DNA of 64,000 bases. Source: Rhodeus uyekii (Eukaryota; Chordata; Actinopteri; Cypriniformes; Acheilognathidae). This document shows, in pieces, positions 21,976 through 35,470 of the stretch (positions are counted from its first letter, which is position 1; every line of letters starts with the position of its first letter). Made by a program: the position numbers and the translations under genes. The stretch is from contig JAWRVZ010000110.1 of the NCBI GenBank assembly GCA_037043235.1, forward strand, positions 1,957,501 through 2,021,500, in the 5' to 3' direction. The notes beneath the pieces are model-generated. The model worked only from the letters and a program-made list of their open reading frames with translations. It was not told the origin of the DNA and did not search any database.

Positions 21976-24900
21976 GCATCAGCAGCTGGCACCATGAGAA
22001 AACTCAGGAGCACATACCCGTCCCCATAGCCGCCCTCGTGGCACACGGGAGGGAACACATCCATCTCTATTAAGTTGTCATGCCCGTTTTCAAGAACTGC
22101 TTGCTTTGCTAATTTTCTACATGAGAAAGACAAACAATTAGAATAAAGGTCGTCAGTGCTTTCTGGTGATGAGACAGTCAAGGTATTTCTAATTATGAGT
22201 TTGGCAGCAAATCCACAGAGAAGGAGCATCCCAGACGGCAGTCCGTCATAGCTGAATGTACCCCGAATGAAAGACAGACAGTCGCACACGAACTCACACA
22301 CATGAAAAGACTCATAAAATAAAAATACTGCAGTTTTATGGTCGATGTATCATTTAGTTTTCCTCTAAATGGAAGCACTAGCATGCTCTGATAAGGAGGG
22401 AATATTTATTATGGTGAAAAGAACCACAGAATTACTCACACGCGCTGAATGACTGTAAAGTGTTATTGGTAGGCTCTCTACATCCACTATGAGCTAAGTG
22501 TGAGAATATATTAATTATTGTACTTCCTCTGTAGTCAATAGCATCCTCTGAGAGAGCGATGGGTATCTCTAGAGATGCATATAATCTGAAGCAGTGGTTT
22601 TAAATTGATGGTCGTGAACCTGAAATGGGTCGCAGATCTGTTCTGATGCGGGCAGCAAGGAAAAACTATGTTAAAGGTCAAAAATAAAATGCAACTACCC
22701 TTGTAATTGCGGTTTGTTAGGATATACAAATTGGCTAATCAAATTATAGGAGGGAGAAAACAATGCTTTATGTATATTTTGTTGTTGACATCAAAGGCCG
22801 TGTGTGCATTATACTCTACAATATGAACAATGATGAACATTCCTCTATCATTTGGTTGGACAGTTGTTAACCCTTTCGCACGTAAGTTCTAAATATTCTC
22901 TCTGACCTCCCAGCGTGAGTTTTTTTAGGCGACCGTTATTTTAGAATGTTTACCTTATTGTTCCCATGGCGACACGTCATGCTTGTCACGTTGACACACG
23001 GCAGCCTCAAAAGCGCTATATGACATGTGCATCGCATTTCTTTAGTGTATGTCTTATTTATTCAAAATATTCACACACTTGTTGGCTATGTTATCAACTA
23101 CCTCATATTCCGATTCTCACTTATGTGGAAGTGAATGTGTTTTGTCGTTTAAAAACTTTTATAATGATCATGTTAGCTGATCTATGATGCGCGTAGGGCG
23201 CCACCATATTTTTTTACGCCACAGTTCGGAGAATCTGATTGGTCTGATTTATAACGCAAATTCAGTCACTTCTCCCGATAAACATGACAGTAAGTGACCG
23301 GTGAAGTGAGAGAAGAATAGGGTGAACTTTATAGTTACCTATGCAATGTGTATCTGATTTATCTGATCAAATTATAATTGAACGACTGCTATTTCTGCTT
23401 TTATCGACGTCGGTGTGTATTTTTCAAATTATAGATGTATTGTTTTGCAAGCACTTATGAGTATTTAAAATAAAATACTTATGTATTATAAAATACATAA
23501 ACCTTATGTGGTTGAAAACACTGAGTAGATGTGATATATGACAAGCTCTGAGTGCGTCCATCTCTGAATCGGCGCCAGATGACGCGCGAAAACATGTTTG
23601 AATTTAGCAGTTGATGACATGAAGCACAAACGTTCTAATCACACCGGTATAAAATATGGTCAGGAAAATATGACCTAGGAAGCTTATGGGACAAACTTAT
23701 GGGATGAAAACTGATGCACAGGATTCCAAGAGTAATTTGGTATGACTTTACACAAAACCTTTTGGTTTTCCCTGTTTAACTTCACTATGACCAATGCTCT
23801 AACCGACTCACCCTTCTGTCCTCATAGCAGGAGTTCAAACCTTTACCTTTAAGTTTTTCAATAAGAGACATGCTGACATGTAAATCAATAACATGACTTG
23901 ACCATATGTTAGTCTGTCTTGAATTACACCGAGTGGTCTGCTGTTAAACACACAACAGCATTTAAAATAACTGGTTTAGTTTCAAATGTATTTTTTGCCT
24001 TACTTAAAAAAAGAAAGGAGAAGAAGATGCTAAGACAAACTCTGGGAACTGTAACATTTGAAAGACCTGTTTACTTAAAGTCACTTTGTCGTGAAAATGA
24101 TCATTTTATAATGATTGCTGACACTTTCAATTCCCTATTCACAGTTACTTGGCATTTATAGTCATTAACATTGGGTTTTACCGCAGTTAAAAGTGTTATA
24201 GCAATAAGAGGTGGTGCATGCTTGAAAATAGTTTTTAAATAAATTCTGAAATTAGACCCTATAAGTTCACCGTCCACTTAAACGAGAGCTAACAGAAGAT
24301 ATACGATGAAAAAGAGATACAATCCCCAGCTGTAATCTCTGTGCACTGACTGGAGCATCTGTTGTTTAGGTAGGACAGGAATAACGTTCCTTTGACATAG
24401 AAGACAGCGAACAGGGATTTCTGAGCGTGAGGGACGGGATAACCATTGTTAATTGATTACGGCAGGCATGACACCAGGCTGGAAATTGCTATGCTAATCC
24501 ATGTATCTCCTTTCACGTTTGTCATTCTCTGACAAATACCTTCACAGAAGATTTTAGGAGAGCGGATGCGTAAAGGAACTGGAAAATAACTCAACAATGG
24601 TGATATACAGCACCGTAATCGAAGATAGTCTACTTAAAAGAAAATACAAATTCTAAAATCTTCAGTCATGGAATCACTATTCGACAATGTTTAGATGAGT
24701 TTTTGTGATGAACTCCATAATGTGGAAACAGAATTTCCTAATCTTCTAACAAAGACCTACGACCTTCAGAGCATATACACACTTCTCTTGTTCTTAGATT
24801 TACTTTATTTCGCTTTTTTGCTTCATCCGTGCTTTGAAAAAAGTGCTTTGACACTTTTGAAAAACTACTTCTATTTTCTGCCTAAAGTACATATACCTAC

Positions 24901-26162
24901 AGTGATAAACTGTCTTATAATAAGCTATTCTCGAAACTATTCTAATATTCTCATAATAAATTAGTAACAGGACTGAATGATGAAAAAATTCATCTTTCCA
25001 CTTCACATCACAGTATGGAAGCAGAAGGAGATAGTAAAAACTCAAAAAATATATATATCATAACCTCTGTGTGAAGGAAAATGCAAATATAGGCTATTGT
25101 CATTCTCAAGGAGCACATTCTTTCAAAGCTACCTGCAGTGTATTCTTCAGCAAAGCTATTATATAATATTTGCAAGTTATAAAAGTGACAAAGGACAAAG
25201 TGTCAGTGCTGAAGGATCCATAGCACTAAGATCGGTATGTAATGAGAGGCACATTTGTTGTGTGTTTTGTCTGTGCGGATTTACCCTGACTGTTCCCTGT
25301 TCATAAACTGGGAGTGAAGATCATAGATTGAATAACAAAACATCTGAAGGCTCTTAACAATTGGCACACTTGGCAAATTGGTGGGTGATTGTACTCTGCA
25401 CACAATTCTCTATGAGTCAACAGGCTTTCATACTTGTTTTTAATTACAGTAACACCTATTGAAGATATGTTGATGGATGATGCTTTACTTTAATGACAAT
25501 GTGATGTCTGGTTTTGTTTTGAAGCAATAAATCACTACTCTTCAAAACCATTTATCAAAGAAAAAGAAAATAAACAAAGTAATGAATCAGTAAATGTTCA
25601 TTGGGTATTTTGGTTGAGGAAGTTTACAGGAGATTTGTGTAAGGCTGGCTTTAATTACTAATCCTGCTTATAGCAAGCTAATATCTACAGAAAATGAGCT
25701 TTTGTGATCAAGTGCAATGAGTACTTCGTTCTCTCTTGTGATGGTGAAAGTAGTGAGGTCTATCTTTAGCTGTTCAACCTCTGAAGCATGACATGGGAAC
25801 TGACCTATGAGTCAAAAGTGCTTTGAGATTCACATGGGGGACCCATGTGTGTGGCTGATGTGCACTTTGCTGGTTATCTCCACATGGAGAACAGCTTGAA
25901 AATAAAGCCTTTTGCTACGTGCAAAAATGAAATCACGGTCAGAACAGAGTATGTTGCAAGATGCGTTATTTTGCCTAGAGCAAGGTTTTGGAATGTCAAG
26001 TGCTTCAGTTTTCTCCCTTATTTCAAGATAAATCCATTGCCACTCTATCACAAGCAGAACATGTATGTTAATGGAATAAGAACCAAAAATTCACCACGTA
26101 TTAAACAGTGGTAATAGATTATCAGCAGTCAAATGAAATCTAGATGGAATGTGATGATCAAA

Positions 26163-26164
<2 letters not shown>

Positions 26165-26233
<69 letters not shown>

Positions 26234-26241
26234 CACCCACA

Positions 26242-26279
<38 letters not shown>
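26165..26279. repeat. (AT)n microsatellite, two blocks
   Basis: Two long TA runs (26165-26229 and 26246-26279) separated by an ATACACCCACAATAA spacer. The second run abuts the mariner-like MITE, whose target is TA. Confidence 0.95.
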
Positions 26280-26281
<2 letters not shown>

Positions 26282-26875
26282 TAATGACAAATTTGAGTAA
26301 TTATGAGTTTAATTCGTTCCAAGAGCGAGCTCGTAACTCAAAATTCTCGTACACCAAAACAATTTTCCCCATAAGAATGCAATAAAAATCGCTTGATTCG
26401 TTCCACATGACCATAAACGGCCATTTTAAATATTTTTTGGGTTTTACCCAATTACAATTAAAATTATAACCATTAAAATCTCATATAAATACTAATTAAT
26501 AATTGCCAATTAAACTCTAAAAATACTTGACAATTTACTGTAACACAGGCTTTAGCGTCGCTGCTGGCGTGATGGAGACGAGAGGAGGGTTTTACTGCTT
26601 AGAGGGAGGATTTCGTACTTCTTTCTTACTCATCTTGAGGTCATTGTCTATACACTGTACTGTACGTATATATTTCACTATGTGAACAATAGCGATCACA
26701 ATTAATGTTAACAACACGAGGTAAAACTGCTGTAAATCACTTATAAAAGAATGCACTGTGGTGAATGATACAACCAAACTGAGCGACGCTGAGAGAATGA
26801 ACGAGTTAAGGGGTGATAGGCTTTGTATACAGATTTGCTCGTATACAAAGTCACTTGTAAACCGAGGTATTACTG
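26279..26875. mobile_element. mariner-like MITE (~597 bp) at a TA site
   Basis: Flanked by TA on both sides. The right end, read on the minus strand, is cagtaatacctcggtttaca; the left end is cagtaatgacaaatttgagt, more diverged, followed by gagtttaattcgttccaaga. Internal sequence is shared with 15307-15600. The TA target and end sequence fit a Tc1/mariner-type non-autonomous element. No transposase is seen. Confidence 0.75.
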
Positions 26876-28959
26876 TACCTACATTTTTGGTTACCCACTA
26901 TTTGAGATGGAGAGACATATTACCTATGTTAAAAAATATGGGTAATAGGTCACTAAGATAATTTATGCAAAAAAAAAAAGTATGGACGTTTCTTACAAAT
27001 CTGATGTATAATATATAACATTATATGTTAAATCTACTTTCATCTAGAATATTGGTATAATTATATAAAAAATTTATAATATATATTTTTTACACAAATG
27101 TATAAAATGTATGGACTGGAAATGGAAAGCCTGGATTGGAGTTGATGGAAGGGGAAGTCGGATACTCTAGTTCAGAAGCAGGTTTGCCAATTGTCTGATT
27201 TGTTTTTACATTTGAAATACTCAGACTCTGAATGCGGAAAACATCCTTGTGCAGAGATCTTGAGATATTTTAATCAGTTAAGGACCAGCAGGTGTCTCAA
27301 GAGGCTTCTCGTGTTTCTCTTTTCCCCACTTTAACAGCATCATCAAATTATGTAGAGAGTAAAGACAGTAGAGTGAGGTAATTGACCGTATGAGAACCAG
27401 AGTCATGATTGTTTAGACTCAATTGTCTGGTTAGCACAAATTGTGCACACATTACAAGAATGTGGAAGCATGTGCTCAGACGTGATCTGTATTATACCAC
27501 AAGGTTCATGACAATGTAAATAATGGCTTAAAGGTACAGTCAGTAATTGCTAAGCAATGCCCACCTGAACCCTGGGAACAAATTGCTACCGCTTGTAAAC
27601 ACAGTAAAGCGGTCTTTATTGAAGCATATAGGAAATGTGTCGTTGGGGCAATTTACCATAGCCTACCTAACAACCTAACAAATTCAAAATTGTTCCTCTA
27701 ATGAAATTTGTGTAAAACAGCTAATAAATAATGTCAAATAATTACTTATCCAGGTGCAAGTAAATTAGCAGGATGTATTAATGGATGGGACTGTGCAAAT
27801 TTCTCCAAAAGCTAATGCAATCTAATATTGTTTTCTTCATTTCTTCAGTCAGAATCTCCTGCCTCAAAAAAAAAAAAAATCAATGGACATGTTCAGGGAC
27901 ACATGCTGTTAAGTTTTTGCATTTCCATCCTTTTACAACCCCTGGTGGTTTTCATTATTTTCTTCTAAACTTCACTGTTCTGCCAGTCGAGGAGCTGGAT
28001 GTTTTGTTTATTTTAACTCTAAAATTCAGCCTGTATCACGTAAACAGTTGTTAAGTAAGTTTCATGTCTAACTTGGAACAAGGCACCTTTTGAACCAACG
28101 CTGTCACGCAGACAATGTGTGTTTTTGAATGTAACCAAACAAAGGTGTGCCTTCAGAGTGTTTATTTGGTAAGATGCAACACCATAGTTGGGATTTATAA
28201 GCATCTACCAATCAACCTTCTGACTGTGTGTGGTCCAGTGTGGTCTTCCTCTGTGAGATCTCACGATATAAACAGACATTTAAGCTCTCTTGCTAGAATC
28301 TACAGAAATCTACATAATTCTTTGTCAATATGAGTGGAAGAGTGCCAAAGATAAGATTTTGAGAATATGGTGTGACCACTGAGACAGAGAGAAAAGAACA
28401 AAAACAAATAGTAGAGCAAAAGTTGGACAAGAGTCAGGAAGCAAAACAAAGGGGGTGAACAATAATGGACTAGAGTGCAGACATCTTGCTGTGGTTAAAA
28501 CGACACAAAAGCAAGACAACCACATAGTAATGATAAAAAGAATACAGAAATACAGTATAAAGTGGAAGAGAGTGGTGAGAAAAATAGAGAAACAGAGGGA
28601 AAGACCATTACGGAAGTGTAGCTATTGGACATTACTGTTTTCTGATCTCTGTGTCCAAGTGAAGGGTCATGAGGGGTGGCGGTGAAGAGGCAGGTGTGTT
28701 ATTTCTGGATCTCTTAACACCGTGTTTTCACTGGCACTCATAAAATATAAATGCTAAAGCAAGCCACTCATCAGAACTTGCATGTCTATAGACCTTAGTC
28801 AGGATACATGCAATATTTAATTTAAAATGGTAAGGATGTGAGGGTGATGTACAGTCTGTTTAATGGGTTGACTTAATGTCTTATTTAAAAAATATACTTT
28901 TTGTACACTAGGGTTGTCACAATACCAATATTTCCAGTATCAATTTCAATACCAGAGTA

Positions 28960-29625
28960 CCGTATTTTCCTGCATATAACCCGCGGGTTATACCAGATTT
29001 TACAAACCCCACATGGGGGTGCGGGTTATATCAGGGTGTGGGCTATTTCACACATTTTTTTACACGTAATATTTCTATATATATGTTACATCCCTAAGGA
29101 ACTAAGTTTTGTTTTTTGCAGTATTTTCTTTCTGTTTTTCTTTCTTGCAAGGGTTGTTGTCTCTGGCCCTTGTACTATGACTCTGACAGCTGGCGCTGAT
29201 AGGCTGTCTGACCTGTCAATCATGCAAGAAGACGTGATTGGCTGTGCTGCCATGAGGGCGTGCTCTTCTCATCTCATCCGATGATCAACACCTGTAGAAT
29301 ACGCTTCTTAAGGGACGTGCTGCTGCACAGTGGGAGAGACTGCTTTTTCTTTTTCTTTTTTTTTCAGACTTGTGTTTGTTTTCTTATTGTTTGAATTTTG
29401 CGCACAAGCACTGTGTACCGAGCCTGAACAGTTATGGATAGTTGATGTCATGCGAGCAACATTCGAAATTCGAAATGTGAACTTACACAAAAAAAGTTCA
29501 TAAATCTATGGGTTATATATAGGTGTGGATTATGCCAACGTTTTTTTACACAAAACCCCCAAACCCCTGGGCTATATGAGGGTGCGGATTATCTGCGTCT
29601 GCGGGTTATATGCGGGAAAATACGG
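28960..29625. mobile_element. MITE with ccgtattttcc ends (~666 bp) at a TA site
   Basis: Left end ccgtattttcctgcatataa then cccgcgggttat; right end on the minus strand ccgtattttcccgcatataa then cccgcag. Both sides are flanked by TA. Degenerate subrepeats of gggttata..ggtgtgg lie inside each end. The 127-codon open frame starting at 28901 crosses the left end and is not a gene. The TA target suggests Tc1/mariner ancestry. Confidence 0.8.
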
Positions 29626-31041
29626 TAACTCTTTCCTCACCATTGATGAGTTATCTTGTAATTTACGAGATTGACAACTCCCTCTCATTGATAAGGTTTT
29701 ACGGCTCTCCATGTTTTCATTGTTATAAGGAAGGGGGTGCTATTACGCATCTCCTAAACGAGTACAGAATCTCCAAAGAAGGCACAGAAAAAAGAAGAGC
29801 AATCTCATATGTATAAATATGAGAAATAATATGATACAATAAAACTAAAAATTACGATTTACTCCATCTATGTTTTGATCATCGTGCTGAAACTGATCCA
29901 GAAGAAGTTTTTGACAAACACATTTTCTCAGATTTTTGCTCAAAATGTTTTTGTTTTATTTTATGAATGTGTTGATAAAAAAAGAAAGAAAGCATGAAGC
30001 TAAAATATTTTTTGTTTTGTTTAAAAGCATGTTCAGATATTCATAAAACAAAATATTCATGAGGGTCATGACATTTTTGTGAAAATTACCAAAAATGCTG
30101 CCGTTGGCTGGCAACTTAAAATACATTTTTGTTTCTTCTGAAAAAAGATTTTCAATATTTTGTTAACCATTAGCCACTGAATGAACTGTACATCTATCCC
30201 TCAAAGCCTCACTCTCATTTAAATCAAATGTAATATACTGTCTATCCAGGCTAAGGTCTACGGCTTTCAGGCTGTGGAGAGGAGGCTTGACTGCCTTTCA
30301 TGAAGTATTTTTAAAGAATAGCAGTAAGATATTAAGCACAATGACAGCATCACTTGAAAAAAGTTTCTGGAACGGCCATTATTTCTCCCTCGATACCCAC
30401 CCTCTCTCTGTCCATGTCATAGCTTATATCACGCAGGATGAATGAAAAGAGTGTTAGGTGGTAACATCCCTTAATGGGGTAGGATTAGTCATTATATATA
30501 CAGTGTCACTAGAAAGAGTAGATCAAAAACAGAGAGAGGCCATTACAGTGCTAACGTGCAACCCCCTGAAACAAAGCACTCCCTTTTGCTAGTGTTTAAA
30601 GACCCCTCAGAGGATCCTCCGATCTTACTGATTTATGGGGGAAAAACAACCAAGCCATATCCTCCCCTATGCTTGGCGAAGCCTCAGTCACTCACACTCT
30701 GGGATGGTAGCAGAGTCAGCAGAAGCACTTTTTGACACTGCGATATCATAAACCGAGACTGATGATAAAACGGAATTCCTTATTTTGACTGGTGACCTTC
30801 AAAAATGTATCTATGAATGATGAATGTAAATTATACTCTCAGGCTTGTTAGTAAGCCAACTTGTTAACTGGATACTTAATACATTATAATTACGGTAAGA
30901 GCCCTGTAGTCATACTGTTTCGAGACAGATATCTAGGTCGCATGTTCTGCTGTGTGAGCAATGTCAAATAAATGATCTGTCCTTATCACAGGTCACATTT
31001 TGTGGGATGTAACTACTGGTGTGTGTGATTGCGTAACTGAC

Positions 31042-31270
31042 CTACTCTCCAGCGGCACATTGCTGCCCAGGACCCAGCTGTCCTGCAGCGGCACTGACTC
31101 GGGTGTGGTTTGCAGTTCGGCGGGGAGGGCGGCCGGAGGGGCCGGGCTCACGTTCCTGCGGCTGCTCAGAGAGTTGTGGTTCAGCGCCGTCACCGACGGC
31201 TGCTGCTTGTGCGGAGGCGGTGCTGGTGGCAGTGTGGACTGGCCCTGCTGGTGCTGATTGGACGGTTGAT
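31042..31270 (-). CDS. tenm3: teneurin-3-like cytoplasmic-domain exon (proline-rich)
   Basis: This internal exon encodes 75 complete codons plus split codons at both ends (229 nt = 2 + 225 + 1 + 1). The protein starts DQPSNQHQQGQST, then has a polyproline stretch LPPAPPPHKQ, which is a likely SH3-binding site of the kind described for teneurin cytoplasmic tails. SLSSRRNVSPAPPAALPAE follows, and the exon ends with the strongly teneurin-specific TTPESVPLQDSWVLGSNVPL then ESR. On the minus strand the acceptor reads ttctgcag and the donor follows agtag as gtcagt. The final AG joins the first G of the next exon to form Arg. The frame is open throughout. The order polyproline, PAPPAALPAELQTTPES, QDSWVLGSNVPLESR matches TENM3 better than TENM2, whose equivalent segment I recall as more divergent. 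Plus-strand open frames over the same bases are shadows. Confidence 0.95.
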
Positions 31271-31934
31271 CTGCAGAAAGAATCAAGCAAAACTAGGTTA
31301 ACCAATGGTGAGGAGGCATAGCAACACTGTGCAGATGTAATCAGCTGTCCTTGGTAATTAACCGTGGCAGTTAGGCAAATGTGTCTGGATGAATGTGCTT
31401 TTGCCAAAGAACATCTGGGACATATTATAGGAGTGATGATGACTTTAACCATTTAGTACCCACCCCCTCCAGCTGTCGAACTGCTGAGTATATGATGACA
31501 GCGACTCATATGCACGCACTCATACATATATAAGCATATGATCGAGGCGATTAAACATCCGCTTTTAGATGTGTTGGGGACCCCTGCGGCACTTATCTGT
31601 CATAATTGCATTAAATCCACCCTTGGGTTTGTTCGAGATTGCACCATGCTAACGAGAAGTGCATGAAGAAGCAGCATTTTGAGTAGTGGAGATTGTGAGC
31701 AGTGTAGGACCTTAAGGCTGTGCTTCAGATCTCGATCACCAGTGTTGAAATGCAAATAACTTATCTGCCCTGCAGCCAGTTCAAAACGCATGGATAATCT
31801 ACTTCAATCTTAAAAGTTTATTTATATTAATTGTACTGTACAGGTAGAGGCAATTGAGTAGACAAAGCTACAGTGTATATTTATTCCTTACTTCCCCCGT
31901 TCTAAGAAACTTGTCATCTTTCCTTCTCTTTCAA

Positions 31935-32175
31935 AGGCTATGTTTTCACTTGATTATAAGATGTGTTTTTGTTAACATTAAATACGGGTATAACTAGGTC
32001 TAAAACATCTGCGCTTTTCCACTTTTGACCTCTTCCTGAGGTAGTCGAAAAAACAAAATGTGTTCGAAAAAGCCACAAAAGACCACCTACTCATTGTCCA
32101 CTGACTTCACGTTTTAAGAAAGTGTAATCGAATCACTCTAAACACATTGTATTACCAGGTGTAAACAGGGCCCTA
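31935..32175. mobile_element. MITE with degenerate inverted ends (~240 bp)
   Basis: Left end aaggctatgttttcacttga resembles the inverted right end (on the minus strand ttagggccctgtttacacct). The similarity continues into gatgtgttt and aatgtgttt. It belongs to the broad fish group of gggccctgtttacac elements. Boundaries are approximate. Confidence 0.55.
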
Positions 32176-34344
32176 AAGGGTTTAGATATGCAGTGTAGTG
32201 GACTTAATGTGTTTTAGAGACCAGAGGCATAAAATCAGAACCTTAAAAACACTTTTGCAAGCTCCTTAAAACACAAACCGAGAAAAAGGAAGGTTTAAAA
32301 CACTAAGTTGTGTACTACGTCAGTTTCGAGTCAGGGCTCTTAAGCGGCATTTGTCACATTGGGAGGGATTTCGTCCGTGTTTAAACCTCTGGTGAGTCAA
32401 ATCTTGAATGAGAAATTGAGAGAGAGAGAGAGCAAGAGATTACGTGCTATAACTTGAGGCCACAAAATCCTTTTCTTTGAACACTGATAAGATGAAACAC
32501 AACGATATGTGCATCAGCCTTTCCAGAAAGACAAAACCATTGCTCAACTTGCGCTCTTCTGCGTTGCTCTTCTTTGATGGCAATTTGAGACAGTAATGTT
32601 GCTGTATGAACAAACAGGGAGTGAGTGTGCGCTGCATTTAAGAAGCAGATTCGGACAGCAGCACAATAATTCTCTGTTGCGACAATTACGCTTCAGTGCT
32701 TTTTTGACCTTTTCTAGTGCATCCTTTTCATTCACTCTCATCTCCTGTTTCTCTCCTTGAAACATCTACAGGCTTGAAGACACTACTAGCAAATTATAGT
32801 AGACTAGGTTATAAAAATGGATTTACAAGGACTTACTATCTCTTTGTGCCTTTTTTCTCTTGTTTCTTAGTCTGAAAACCCAAATATTATCTCTGTGTAA
32901 TATGAATTTTATTTAATATAATTAAGTACAAAAGCAAAAGTTTTTCTCACACAGTAAAAAAGTACTGTTCAAAATATACAACAAAATTCATGAAAAGTTT
33001 GAATGTCTCAAAACTCCTACTGTAGGTTGTTCAAGGTTACCAAGCAACATTGGAACTTGCCACATTGTTATACAATTCAACAGATGTTTGGTCACACTGT
33101 CACAGGTGTGCAAGTATGCATACATTTATTTTACAAAAGCTTCAGACATACCTAGTCAGATTCAGAGGTTGAATGTTCTGCAGAAATAACACTATTGTGA
33201 TATATATAATGCTAGCACGATATTTGTCAAACAGCGCACCTCTAATGACGATGTGCTTTTAGCCCGGTGGTTCAGGTATGTGTGGCTGATCATTAATCAA
33301 AGAGCTCGACGGAGGATGTGCTGACCACCCCCGCAGTACACTGGGATACAGTGTGCGCTGTTCAAGTAAAAATGTGATGTGCTGAGAGAACGAGGAGAGT
33401 AAGAAAGGGTTTGCTGAGAGGCTGAAAGAAGAAGACAGGTGTGGTATGGATTGCTTAAGGCAACACATAGATACATGAGTGCAAATCTGTTGGGAATCAC
33501 AACACATCTAGCTTCTAGCTTTTGTCTGAGGTCTGTACGCATGTACTGTATCCCCCCTAAAAGTCATCCACACAAACACAAAACCTTAGGATAGGCTGTA
33601 GCCTTACCAACACGCATAAAAAAACAAGGATTGATCTATTCTTTGACCAAAACAAAGCAAGTACCTGAAACCCAGGGGCGGTGAGAGTGCACAGACAGCT
33701 TTTAGATTGGATTCTCATAACGTACTCGAGGGAGTGCTTGGGTACATTTCCATAGTCTGGGTGTACGTGTTCAATACGTGTTCAAATTCCTATCTACTTT
33801 GCAGCTGCTGACTTCAAAGAGCACAACAACAAAATCAAAAACAATGGAGGGAGAGGAAAGAGGGATTGTTGAGCCTGTTAGAAATTCAATTTCCAGCCTC
33901 TTCTATTACTGATGGCACATGGTACTATTCTTTCCCATGATAATCAGACTGTCAGACACACAATTGTTGGAAAGGTGCTTTCTTTTCTTTACTCAATACA
34001 CTTTTGCCATCACAAGTAAACATAACTCTATAAGCTTCCTGAGTCATTATGGGGGATGGCAGAATTTTAGCCCATGAACAAAAAGGCACACAAGGAGTAG
34101 TCTGATAAAAAAAAAAAAAATTCAATTTGGAAGGAAACATCCTAAAAATAATACAGCAACGGTTTAGAGCACATCTATTCAAAATTGTGGGACAGGCAGT
34201 CGAGCATACAGACTACATGATAAAAAATATTAAATCTACTTGAAAAAGTAAATCTACTTGAAAATATAGATTCTTACAGGTAAACAGTTTCTGCTGAGGT
34301 TAATAATTGGCCCATATGAGTGTTGCTTAGATAAATAAACAGTA

Positions 34345-34950
34345 AAGGGCCAGTCACACAGCGAAAACGCATGAATCACGCAGGAATTACGCACAGATTT
34401 TCGTTTCTGCGCGAAGCGTGCGTCATATGCGTAATTCGTCGGTGGAACGAACGTGGAGCGTCAGTGATTGTAAGTGGATGTGCGTCGAAGGCGGTTTGTG
34501 CGCGATTTTGAGTTTTGAACGGTTAAAATTTTTTACGGCGCACAACTGTGCGTCGCCGTGCGTTAATCATGAGTCGGCGTGCGTAGTTTATGCGTCGAGT
34601 ATGCGTGACTATGCGCGGCACGCGCGTCGGCTGTCAGTGCTTATGTGTCGGATCTGGTTCGAAACCGCACACGTCCACGTCCGTCCACTGACGCCCAACC
34701 TTCATATCACGCATGAACCGCGCACGTATCACGTTCATTCCACTGACATCCACTGAAAATGTGGATTCTGAAAGTGCTTGTTCGTGGAACGTTCGCGAAG
34801 CGTGTGTGTTTGGACGCGCTCCGTCAGTGATTCATGCGTTGGGCGTGCGTCGAATGTTTGTGGAATACTTTGGTCAATTTCTCGACGCACAAGCACGCAC
34901 AAACCGCGCGTGCGTGATTTGTGAGTGATTCGGCTGTGTGACTGGCCCTT
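34345..34950. mobile_element. CpG-rich MITE (~606 bp)
   Basis: Left end aagggccagtcacacagcga; right end on the minus strand aagggccagtcacacagccg. The interior is strikingly rich in CG and in motifs such as tgcgtcg, gcgcgtc and cgcacg, unlike the AT-rich surroundings. The 112-codon open frame at 34418-34756 reflects the rarity of stops in GC-rich DNA. No transposase is seen. Confidence 0.8.
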
Positions 34951-35139
34951 AACTACAGTAGGTTAAGAGTTGAATAAAATAATACGAATTTTCAGAGAAT
35001 ATACGTGACACGTCCTGTAATTTTTTTTGACTCAAAAGACACAGCGGGCCATAAATATGACAGATGCGTACATTTCTTTTCATCTTTAGTTCTGATAAAG
35101 TGTCATCTTTTATATTGATGTCTTAATTAGTTAATATAT

Positions 35140-35470
35140 ATCTGTCACGGGTGCGTGTAGAAAGAAGGCATGAAGATGAAGATACGATATACATTGTAAC
35201 TTTATTTAAACAAGAACTCAAAAGAGGGATTACACGCCACAGCGTAAACGAGAACTGACAACCAAAGAGTGCACAAGGAGAACTAAATATACTAACAGGG
35301 ATTAACAAAAAGACAAACACCTGTGATGATTAGTGACTAAGGTAACTGATGAGTGCTGGAAGGTTCTGGAACAAAAACATAACGTGAGCAAAACAACAAA
35401 ATAATAATGGAAGATATCTATATATATATATATATATTAAAACAAATCTCAACAAGGGTGTGTGACAGAC
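35140..35470. repeat. possible LTR-like or foldback repeat
   Basis: Starts tgtcacgggtgcgtgtagaa and ends aagggtgtgtgaca, giving short TGTCAC/GTGACA inverted ends, with an internal (AT)n at 35417-35437. No clear target duplication is visible. It could be a solo LTR-like or small DNA repeat; uncertain. Confidence 0.35.

Larger units (their letters stand above)
19878..31041 (-). other. tenm3: tenm3 intron between proline-rich and transmembrane exons (~11.2 kb)
   Basis: A complete intron with donor gtcagt at 31041 and acceptor ttccag at 19878. It holds GA/TG microsatellites at 19.88, 20.44 and 21.43 kb, a large (AT)n tract at 26.16-26.28 kb, and two MITEs at 26279-26875 and 28960-29625. The stretch 21640-21790 and the stretch 24400-24560 are complex, with homeodomain/POU-like motifs. 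The rest shows nothing I can name. Confidence 0.85.

Noticed and set aside
22867..23700. Possible piggyBac-like element beginning at ttaaccctttcgcac
   Set aside because: A TTAA-like start is visible, but no matching inverted end or transposase was found downstream.
31042..31452. 136-codon minus frame and several plus frames over the proline-rich exon
   Set aside because: These are other reading frames of a GC-rich real exon; only the frame giving QDSWVLGSN with matching splice phases is kept.
34418..34756. 112-codon frame in CpG-rich DNA
   Set aside because: Lies inside a MITE with clear inverted ends.
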